Shown here: positions 8,494 through 14,873 of the stretch, in pieces
Layout: each line of letters begins with the position of its first letter
Numbering within the stretch: the stretch's first letter is position 1
Assembly (NCBI GenBank): GCA_035697485.1
Contig: DASSCU010000037.1
Coordinates: 35,346 to 99,345 of the forward strand
Length of the DNA stretch: 64,000 nucleotides
Direction of reading: 5' to 3'
Source: Actinomycetota bacterium
GTDB taxonomy: Bacteria; Actinomycetota; UBA4738; HRBIN12
Notes under the pieces: model-generated
Seen by the model: only the letters and a program-made list of their open reading frames with translations
What the model was told of the DNA's origin: nothing
The model's database searches: none
Translations under genes and position numbers: made by a program

Positions 8494-8573
8494 GTTTCAC
8501 ATGCTGGGTCGCTGAAACGGCCTAGCCCGTTTCCCCTACATCCTTTACAGCGTGAAGTTGTTTCAAATAGACT
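8494..8573 (+). promoter_or_regulatory. Promoter and inverted repeats upstream of the sensor kinase
   Basis: A sigma70-like promoter is seen: TTTACA at 8544-8549, an 18-base spacer, and TAGACT at 8568-8573. Upstream lies an inverted repeat GAAACGG-N6-CCGTTTC (8514-8520 and 8527-8533). GTTTCA occurs at 8494-8499 and 8560-8565, and TGAAAC at 8513-8518. The segment is visibly AT-richer than its surroundings. The repeat differs from the CGTAG element of the neighbouring promoters, so another regulator is likely; it could also serve as a terminator for the flippase gene. Confidence 0.5.
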
Positions 8574-8625
8574 CCCCCCCTAGAGACTCATACGCGATCT
8601 GCTGTATGGGAACGGGGGGAGAGGT

Positions 8626-10236
8626 TTGGGGCGAACGGCGGAGGCGGCACTTCAGCGGACCGCTCACGACGACTCGGCACTGCTCCTGGGCATGTGCCAT
8701 GCGTTCGGGTCAGAGCCCGATGTCGAGAGTCTCCTGCGGGCGTCGGGACGATGGATCGCCGCGGCCCTCCTCGGGGAGGTGGTCGCGCTGCGGTTCATCG
8801 TGGTCGACCACCTCGGTCGGCTCCGCTCCGTCGATGAATCAGGCGAGGACATCTGGGGCGATCCGTCCTTCCGACGCGCCAGGCACGCGGTCGAGACGAA
8901 GGCGGCGCGGCTCGGTGAAGCCCGCGCGTTCGGGGGAGCCCGGATCCGGACCATCCCTCTCGTGTCCCGGGGCACGGCTCTCGGGGCCGTCGAGATCGCG
9001 ACGACCTCGTCCGAACGTCCTGAGCGCTGGGGAACCGTGGATGCCGTGATCAGTCAGACGGCCGTGGCTCTTGCCAACCTCACGTCGCGCTCGTCGATCG
9101 ATCGAAGCCGAGCGTCGATGCGACAGGCGATCGGGCTCGGCGCACGGATGGTGGGCGAGGATTCCCGCGACGGAGCGATCCGCGTCCTCGTTCGGGGTCT
9201 GCACCGCGATCTCGGTGTGCGGTCCGTCGGCTGGATCGTCGAGCGTGGTTGGTCGCCCCGCCTCGTGTCGACGGGGGGGCTGGGTTCGCGCCGGCGCGAC
9301 CGGCTGCGCTCCCCGGCGCTGTCCGACGACGGCGACGTCGTCGAGCAACTCGTCGCCGCGTTCCGTTCGGAGATCGGCGACCGCCGGGTCGATGTGACCG
9401 GAGGGGGTGGTGCCGTGGTGCTGGTGGAGGCGCCGGCAGATCCGGCGGCGATCGAGGCCGTGGCGTCCCTCCGCGACCTCGCGAGCGAATGGTTCGACTG
9501 GATGTCGTCGTTCGAGGGTGCCGAGCGACGCGTCGACTGGTACGGCACCGCGCTGGCGGTGACGGCCCACGAGATCCGAGGGCCGATGCTGGCCGCCAAG
9601 GCGACGATCGACGGGATGCTGGAGGAGGGCGGGCACGCCTCCGCGGATCGGGCGAAGCTTCGGCGTTCCAGGCGGCAGCTCGAGGACCTGGCGGAGACCG
9701 TCGATGTCCTGCTGCGTTGGTCGCGTCCCGAAGAGGCGATGCGGCGCCGCGGAGCCGATCTGTCGCGCGTGGTGGGCGCCGCCGTCGAGTCGGTCGCGCG
9801 TGAGACGGGCGAGCGGCGGGTGGCGTTCGAGCCGTCCCCGATCCAGATCAAGGTTCCCATCTCCCGTCGCCACGTGTCGCTCGCGGTCGCCAACCTGGTC
9901 CGCAACGCCCTCGCATTCTCACCGCCCGGATCACCGGTCGAGGTCGGGGTGACCATCGACGAACCGTGGGCGAGGATCACCGTTCGTGATCTGGGCCCGG
10001 GGATCGCCGACGGCGACGTCGACGCGATCTTCGAGCCCTTCGTGCGGGGTCGGTCCGTCCGTTCGGCACGTGCGGGGAGCGGTCTCGGACTCTTCGTCGT
10101 GAGACGCGTCGCGGAGGCGCACGGCGGACAGGTCTGGGTCGCCCGAGGGCGGTCGGAGACGACGTTCAATCTGGCGCTGCCCCTCCGCGTGGGTGGGGTC
10201 GAGGCAGAGGAAGCGGGGTCGCCATCGACGCGCTGA
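8626..10236 (+). CDS. Soluble GAF-domain sensor histidine kinase
   Basis: This 536-residue kinase has no membrane helix. A GAF-like sensor domain spans about residues 40-165, and a variable region spans about 170-300. The HisKA dimerisation helix carries the phospho-acceptor H315 in an AHEIRGP H-box. The HATPase domain has the N box at about 423 (ANLVRNAL), the G1 box DLGPGIAD, the F box IFEPFVRG and the G2 box GSGLGLFVV. The TTG start follows GGGGGAGAGG. The protein should autophosphorylate in response to a cytoplasmic signal and pass phosphate to one or both of the regulators that follow. Its stop codon overlaps the presumed start of the first regulator. Confidence 0.85.
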   Translation: MGRTAEAALQRTAHDDSALLLGMCHAFGSEPDVESLLRASGRWIAAALLGEVVALRFIVVDHLGRLRSVDESGEDIWGDPSFRRARHAVETKAARLGEARAFGGARIRTIPLVSRGTALGAVEIATTSSERPERWGTVDAVISQTAVALANLTSRSSIDRSRASMRQAIGLGARMVGEDSRDGAIRVLVRGLHRDLGVRSVGWIVERGWSPRLVSTGGLGSRRRDRLRSPALSDDGDVVEQLVAAFRSEIGDRRVDVTGGGGAVVLVEAPADPAAIEAVASLRDLASEWFDWMSSFEGAERRVDWYGTALAVTAHEIRGPMLAAKATIDGMLEEGGHASADRAKLRRSRRQLEDLAETVDVLLRWSRPEEAMRRRGADLSRVVGAAVESVARETGERRVAFEPSPIQIKVPISRRHVSLAVANLVRNALAFSPPGSPVEVGVTIDEPWARITVRDLGPGIADGDVDAIFEPFVRGRSVRSARAGSGLGLFVVRRVAEAHGGQVWVARGRSETTFNLALPLRVGGVEAEEAGSPSTR

Positions 10237-10913
10237 TCGTCGACGACCACCGGCTGTTCGCCGAAGCGATCCGCCCCACGCTGCAGCGGCTCGGCATGGA
10301 GGTCACGATCGTGACGAGCGGATCTGCGGCGATCGAGGTGGCCGTGCGCCGGCAGATCGACGTGGCGCTGGTGGACCTGGGGTTGCCCGACATGCGTGGC
10401 GAGGAGGTCGGCTCGCGCCTACTGGGGATCAGGCCCGAGACGGTCGTCATCGCGCTGACCGCGTTGGACGACGAGCGCAAGGCGAAGGACCTGATCGCGG
10501 GGGGCTTCCGCGGATACCTCACGAAGGATCTGCGCGTCGCGACGCTCTCGAGAGCCATCAGGTCCGCGATGGCGGGGGAGACGGTGGCGCTCTCCCGGCC
10601 TCCGCGACGGCCCGACCCTTCGGCCGCGTCGCCCGATCGGCTCGTGGAGCTGCTCGTCTCCACCCTCACCCCTCGGGAACGTCAGGTCTTGGAGTTGCTC
10701 GCTCGAGGGAGCGGGGGGCCGGACATCGCTCGAGAGATGGAGATCAGCGTGAACACGGTGCGGACCCACGTGCAGAGCATCCTCACGAAGCTGCAGGTCC
10801 ATTCGCGGCTCGAGGCTGCCGCCTTCGCCGTGCGGCACGGGTTGTTCGAAGGTCCCACTTCCATCGACGACGCGCGGGCCGGCGGGGCCGGTCGCCTCGC
10901 GCGCACGACGTAG
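10224..10913 (+). CDS. NarL/FixJ-family response regulator 1, non-canonical start
   Basis: The receiver domain has the acidic pair in LIVDDH near residues 6-7, phospho-acceptor D51 (LVDLGLPD), and a YLTKDL Lys. A LuxR-type helix-turn-helix (LTPRERQVLELLA through VNTVRTHVQSIL) occupies about residues 150-215. The first in-frame ATG is 10296, which would remove the acidic pair and first helix. No in-frame ATG, GTG or TTG exists upstream for at least 90 bases, although the frame is open and clearly coding. I place the start at the ATC at 10224, with AGAGGAAGCG upstream; a CTG at 10233 is an alternative. The kinase stop (10234-10236) lies inside this start region. The product should be the cognate regulator of the kinase. 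Confidence 0.75.
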   Translation: MDALIVDDHRLFAEAIRPTLQRLGMEVTIVTSGSAAIEVAVRRQIDVALVDLGLPDMRGEEVGSRLLGIRPETVVIALTALDDERKAKDLIAGGFRGYLTKDLRVATLSRAIRSAMAGETVALSRPPRRPDPSAASPDRLVELLVSTLTPRERQVLELLARGSGGPDIAREMEISVNTVRTHVQSILTKLQVHSRLEAAAFAVRHGLFEGPTSIDDARAGGAGRLARTT

Positions 10914-10971
10914 CGGCTCTACGGCGGGCATCGCGTGTCCATGGGCCAGGCGACGCGTAACGTCCGGACGT
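10909..10971 (+). promoter_or_regulatory. Operator and -10 box upstream of response regulator 2
   Basis: A perfect CGTAG-CGGCT-CTACG lies at 10909-10923; it contains the TAG stop of regulator 1. A TAACGT -10 box starts at 10958, exactly 42 bases from the operator centre. The -10 box runs into a second perfect palindrome, ACGTCCGGACGT, at 10960-10971, close to the predicted transcript start. If regulator 2 binds the operator, it controls its own gene. Confidence 0.6.
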
Positions 10972-10983
10972 CGGGGGGCAATC

Positions 10984-11685
10984 ATGGATGATCGACAGCG
11001 CCACGTTCGGGCCGTGCTCGCAGACGGGCACGCGCTGTTCCGCGAGGCGATCACGTCCGCCCTCGAAGCCCACGACGGGATCGTCGTCGTCGCCGATGTC
11101 GGAGACGGGCCGGGCGCCATCGCGAAGGCGATGCAGCTCCGACCCGATTGCGCCTTCATCGACGTCGAGCTCCCCGGCATCGACGGCATCGAGGTCACGC
11201 GCCGGATCAAGGAGCGACTCCCGGACTGCGCGGTGATCGTGCTGGCGCCCAGCGAGGACGATGCCCCGCTCGTCGCAGCGATCGAGGCCGGGGCGAGCGG
11301 TTTCCTGACGAAGGACTGCCCCCTGACCGACCTCATCACCGCGGCGCACGCGGTGCTGGACGGGGAGATGGTCGTGCCCCCCCGTCTACTCGCCCCGCTG
11401 CTGTCGGGGCTGATGCGCCATCGGAAGGAACAGGATGAGGCGATGCGACGGCTCGCTCGGCTGACCCGCCGCGAGCGCGAGGTCCTGGCCCTGCTCGCGC
11501 AGGGGGCAGGGAACGACCGCATCGCCGAGGACCTCGTGATCAGCCCGCAGACAGCACGGACGCACGTCCAGAACCTGATCACGAAGCTCGGGGTCCACTC
11601 GAGGTTGGAGGCGGCGATGTTCGCGGCCCGGAACGACGTCGTGCGCGATCCTGACGACGAGGAGCTCGCGCACGTCGGCGGATAG
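10984..11685 (+). CDS. NarL/LuxR-family response regulator 2
   Basis: This 233-residue protein has a receiver at residues 8-125 with phospho-acceptor D60 (FIDVELPG) and a FLTKDC Lys. Its acidic pocket is reduced to one Asp (VLADGH instead of the usual DD). The LuxR-type HTH at about 160-222 (LTRREREVLALLA through PQTARTHVQNLI) is closely similar to that of regulator 1, including the shared VHSRLEAA tail, so the two may read related DNA sites. The ATG follows GGGGGG at eight bases. Its promoter carries a perfect copy of the locus operator. It is the best candidate for the regulator of the exopolysaccharide genes, but that is inference from position. Confidence 0.85.
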   Translation: MDDRQRHVRAVLADGHALFREAITSALEAHDGIVVVADVGDGPGAIAKAMQLRPDCAFIDVELPGIDGIEVTRRIKERLPDCAVIVLAPSEDDAPLVAAIEAGASGFLTKDCPLTDLITAAHAVLDGEMVVPPRLLAPLLSGLMRHRKEQDEAMRRLARLTRREREVLALLAQGAGNDRIAEDLVISPQTARTHVQNLITKLGVHSRLEAAMFAARNDVVRDPDDEELAHVGG

Positions 11686-11689
11686 GGCC

Positions 11690-12835
11690 GTGGCCTCGCC
11701 GCAGCGTCGTCCGCAGGTGATCCACGTGGCGACCCGGTTCCTGCGTGGAGGGTCGGAGGCTCGGATCAGGGACATCGCCCGGGCGATCCCCTCGGCCGAC
11801 CATCACCTGATCGTCGGCCCCGAGTCCGATCTCGACCTGGCCCGGGAGCGCGTCGCTCCCGCATCGCTGAGGGTGATCCGCTCCCTGGTTCGCCGGCCTC
11901 AGCCGGTCCTTGACGTCGCCGCATTCATGCAGCTCTCGCGGCTGCTCCGGACCGAGCCCTACGATCTCCTGATCACGCACCAGTCGAAGGCGGGCGTCCT
12001 CGGGCGCGCGGCTGCGGCCTCGATGCCGCGAGGCGAGGTCGTCCACTCGTTGTCGATGGCCAGCTTCGGCCCGGGGTATCCACGTGTGCAGGATCGGGTC
12101 TTCCGAGCGCTGGAACGACGGCTCGGTGCCCACACGGGTGCCTACGTCGTGGTCGGCGCCGATCTCGTCCGCCGGTACACCGAGCTCGGGATCGAGCCGG
12201 TGAAGTTCCACGTGGTCCGATCCGATGCCCACGTGCACACCGCGCACGGCCCCGACGCCGTCCGCGTCCGGCGGGATGCCGGACTGCCGGATGACCGGCC
12301 GGTCGTCCTCTACCTGGGGAGCCTGGACCCGCGCAAGAACGTCCTGCAGCTCGTCGACCTCCTGGAACACCTGATGGACGTGCCCCTGCCGGCGCGGCCC
12401 TTCCTCGCCGTGGCCGGGCAGGGTCCGCTCCGACGGGAGCTGGAGCACGCGTTGGTCGATCGCGGTCTCACGGGAGACGCCGCGGTGCTCGGCTTCGTCG
12501 ACGAGCCGACTTCCCTGGTGGCCGCGGTCGAGGCGCTCGTCCTTCTCAGCGGGGTCGAGGGCCTGCCGCAGGTGTTGGTCCAGGCGGCAGCCGTCGGCAC
12601 GCCGTTCGTGGCCTACGACGTCGACGGCGTGCAGGAGCTCCTCGAGCTGGGGGCCGTAGGCCGGGCGGTCGCTCCCGGGGCGCTCGAGGATGCCGCTGAG
12701 GCGATCCAGGCCGTTCTGACGGCGGAGCGCCCTCCTCCCGCGGCGGACCTCTCCTCGTGGTCGCCCGATGAGATCGCCCGGAGGTATCGCGAGGTGATCG
12801 AGCCGCTCATCGAAGCTCCCCTCGTTCGGGCGTGA
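11690..12835 (+). CDS. GT4-family glycosyltransferase
   Basis: A 381-residue GT-B fold enzyme. The N-terminal half has a Gly-rich GGSEARIRD loop typical of GT4 acceptor domains. The C-terminal half has the donor-site strand YLGSLDPRKN, a GQGPLR loop and the ExxE-like GVEGLPQVLVQAAA segment. It should transfer a sugar from a nucleotide donor to the lipid-linked repeat unit on the cytoplasmic face. The GTG start lies four bases after regulator 2, so it is probably co-transcribed with it. The gene is convergent with the second epimerase, with 32 bp between them and no clear terminator. Confidence 0.8.
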   Translation: MASPQRRPQVIHVATRFLRGGSEARIRDIARAIPSADHHLIVGPESDLDLARERVAPASLRVIRSLVRRPQPVLDVAAFMQLSRLLRTEPYDLLITHQSKAGVLGRAAAASMPRGEVVHSLSMASFGPGYPRVQDRVFRALERRLGAHTGAYVVVGADLVRRYTELGIEPVKFHVVRSDAHVHTAHGPDAVRVRRDAGLPDDRPVVLYLGSLDPRKNVLQLVDLLEHLMDVPLPARPFLAVAGQGPLRRELEHALVDRGLTGDAAVLGFVDEPTSLVAAVEALVLLSGVEGLPQVLVQAAAVGTPFVAYDVDGVQELLELGAVGRAVAPGALEDAAEAIQAVLTAERPPPAADLSSWSPDEIARRYREVIEPLIEAPLVRA

Positions 12836-12867
12836 GGGGACGGGAACGAGGGTGCGCGAGTGCGCGT

Positions 12868-13845
12868 CTACGTGCCCGCCGCCGATGCGGCGAGTGCAGG
12901 ACGAACGGTCCGATCGAGGTGCCACGAGACCTGCCGCGCGAGGCCGTCGCGGAGCCCGACGTTCGGGGTCCAGCCGAGGACCGAGGCCGCGCGTTCCGCC
13001 GAGCCCCCCGTCCGCTGCACGTCACCGGCGGCCTGCGGTCGTTGATCGAGCGAGATCGTCGCACGGGTCAGCTCCTCGACGATCGCGATGACTTCCAGCA
13101 CGGTCGTGGCCGTGCCGCCGGCGACGTTGAGCACGGTGCCGGGCGCCACGTCGGCGCGTGACGCCAGCACGTTCGCCTCCACGATGTCGCCGACGAACGT
13201 GAAGTCGCGGATCTGCTGCCCGTCCCCGTACAGCGGGAACGGGCGTCCGGAGCGCGCTGCCTCGATCAGGCGATGCATGGCCATGTCGGGGCGCTGCCTC
13301 GGACCGTAGACCGTGAAATACCGGAGCGACACGACCGGCAGTCCGTGATTGCGCGCGTACACACCGCAGAGGTGCTCGGCCGCGAGCTTCGTCACGCCGT
13401 ACGGGCTCTGCGGCCGGGGAAGGTCGTCCTCCGTCGTCGGGTAGGCGGGGGCGTTGCCGTAGACCGAGGAGCTGGACGCATACACGACCCGTCCGACCTC
13501 GGATCCGCTCGCGGCTTCGAGGAGCCGCTGGGTCACGAGCACGTTCTGTCGCAGGTACGATTCGAAGCCATCACGCCACGATGCCCGGACACCCGGTTGC
13601 CCGGCCTGGTGAAACACCACATCCACGCCGTCGAGCAGCTCCCCGAGGTCCGCGGTCGCGAGGTCACCCTCGATCAGCCGGCAGGCACCGAGGCCGCTGA
13701 GCGCCTCCCAGTTCGCCCGCTTCTGCTCCAGGTCGTAGTACGGGGAGAAGGCATCGATCGCGACGACGTCGTGTCGATCGGCGACGAGTCGCTCGACCAA
13801 GGTGCTCCCGACGAAGCCGGCCGCGCCGGTGACGAGCGCTCGCAT
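12868..13845 (-). CDS. NAD-dependent epimerase/dehydratase, UDP-glucuronate/UDP-glucose 4-epimerase-like
   Basis: This extended SDR of 325 residues has TGAAGFVGS at about residues 6-14, an SSSSVYG strand, and the catalytic pair Y149/K153 (YGVTK). Also present is a RYFTVYGPRQRPDMA segment typical of UDP-sugar 4-epimerases of the GalE/UGA-epimerase group. The ATG at 13845 was chosen because it begins directly at the Rossmann strand and follows GGAGGGAGGAG. The frame upstream of it is promoter DNA. Transcription is probably driven by the operator-type promoter at 13943-13997. It should supply a nucleotide sugar for the polymer. Confidence 0.85.
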   Translation of the reverse strand: MRALVTGAAGFVGSTLVERLVADRHDVVAIDAFSPYYDLEQKRANWEALSGLGACRLIEGDLATADLGELLDGVDVVFHQAGQPGVRASWRDGFESYLRQNVLVTQRLLEAASGSEVGRVVYASSSSVYGNAPAYPTTEDDLPRPQSPYGVTKLAAEHLCGVYARNHGLPVVSLRYFTVYGPRQRPDMAMHRLIEAARSGRPFPLYGDGQQIRDFTFVGDIVEANVLASRADVAPGTVLNVAGGTATTVLEVIAIVEELTRATISLDQRPQAAGDVQRTGGSAERAASVLGWTPNVGLRDGLARQVSWHLDRTVRPALAASAAGT

Positions 13846-13942
13846 GCGTCTCCGCTCCTCCCTCCACGAGATCGACGCGCCCGGAGCGGCTTCTCGGCTC
13901 CTCTTGCGCACGTCGTACGCACGTCGATCCGCGACCGCATCG

Positions 13943-13997
13943 ACGCTACCGAGCGGCCGGCGGCCGCACATCCTGCGGATCGCGTAGCCGCCGTACG
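13943..13997 (-). promoter_or_regulatory. Operator and -10 box for the minus-strand epimerase
   Basis: The operator is CGTAG-CCGCC-GTACG at 13983-13997 (nine of ten arm bases as in CGTAG/CTACG). On the minus strand a TAGCGT -10 box (13948 to 13943) begins exactly 42 bases from the operator centre. The predicted start is near 13936, about 90 bases before the epimerase ATG. Confidence 0.55.
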
Positions 13998-14063
13998 ACG
14001 CTCGTCGTCCCGGTGACGGTCTGCCGGTGGAACACGCTGGGCTCCCGATGCGTTGCGACGATC

Positions 14064-14852
14064 ATGCCCGCCGACGCGACCACGATGCCCGCCCTCTACC
14101 TTGGCCACGGTGCTCCGCCGCTGCTCGACGACGAGCGGTGGAAGAGCGAGCTCACGCGGTGGGCCGGCGAGCTGCCGCGACCGCGAGCGGTGCTGATCGT
14201 CTCGGCGCATTGGGAGTCGGCGCCATTGACCCTCGGAGCGACGGAGACCGGCACGCCGCTCACGTACGACTTCTACGGGTTCCCTGAGCGCTACTACCGG
14301 ATGACATATCCGTCGCCCGGGGCGCCCGGGCTCGCCGCTCGCGTCAAGGCGCTGATGCCCGATGCCGAGACCGTGGCAGAGGCGCCGGGGTACGGGCTGG
14401 ATCACGGCGCATACGTGCCGCTGATGGTGATGTACCCGGAGGCCGACGTGCCCGTGCTGCAGATGTCGATGCCGTCCCTCGACCCGCAGCGTCTCTTCGA
14501 CCTCGGGCGTCGGCTCCGACCGCTGCGCGACGAGGCGGTGCTGGTGATCGGCTCGGGCTTCCTGACGCACGGGCTCCCGTTCCTCACCGACTGGCGCACC
14601 GACGCGGCGCCGCCGGGGTGGTCGCGCGAGTTCGACCTGTGGGCCGCCGAGGCACTCGCGCGGGGAGCGGTCGACGAGCTGATGGACTTCCGCCGTCGCG
14701 CGCCGGGCATGCCCTACGCGCACCCGACCACCGAGCATCTCGCGCCGCTGTTCGTCACGCTTGGTGCGGCGGGCGACCCCGAAGCCGCTCCCGACACGGC
14801 GATCGAAGGCTTCTTCATGGGCCTCGCCAAGCGTTCGGTCCAGATGGCCTGA
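14064..14852 (+). CDS. LigB/DODA-type extradiol ring-cleavage dioxygenase-like protein
   Basis: The sequence matches the class III extradiol dioxygenase family (4,5-DOPA dioxygenase/YgiD type). Metal-ligand candidates are the His of LGHGAPP, the His of SAHWES, the His of GLDHGAYVPL and the His of PTTEHLAPLF. Length is about 262 residues, normal for the family. Start choice is uncertain: ATG 14064, ATG 14085 or GTG 14013. None has a good ribosome site, and the family usually begins about ten residues before the first His motif. The gene sits between locus genes but its link to polysaccharide is unclear; it may act on a catechol-type metabolite. Confidence 0.8.
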   Translation: MPADATTMPALYLGHGAPPLLDDERWKSELTRWAGELPRPRAVLIVSAHWESAPLTLGATETGTPLTYDFYGFPERYYRMTYPSPGAPGLAARVKALMPDAETVAEAPGYGLDHGAYVPLMVMYPEADVPVLQMSMPSLDPQRLFDLGRRLRPLRDEAVLVIGSGFLTHGLPFLTDWRTDAAPPGWSREFDLWAAEALARGAVDELMDFRRRAPGMPYAHPTTEHLAPLFVTLGAAGDPEAAPDTAIEGFFMGLAKRSVQMA

Positions 14853-14873
14853 CCGCCGCGGCGCGCGGATCGG

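Noticed and set aside
8552..9049. A 165-residue frame overlapping the start of the sensor kinase gene.
   Set aside because: It is Ser/Arg-rich and out of frame with the kinase, whose GAF and kinase motifs are clear; its start overlaps the promoter.
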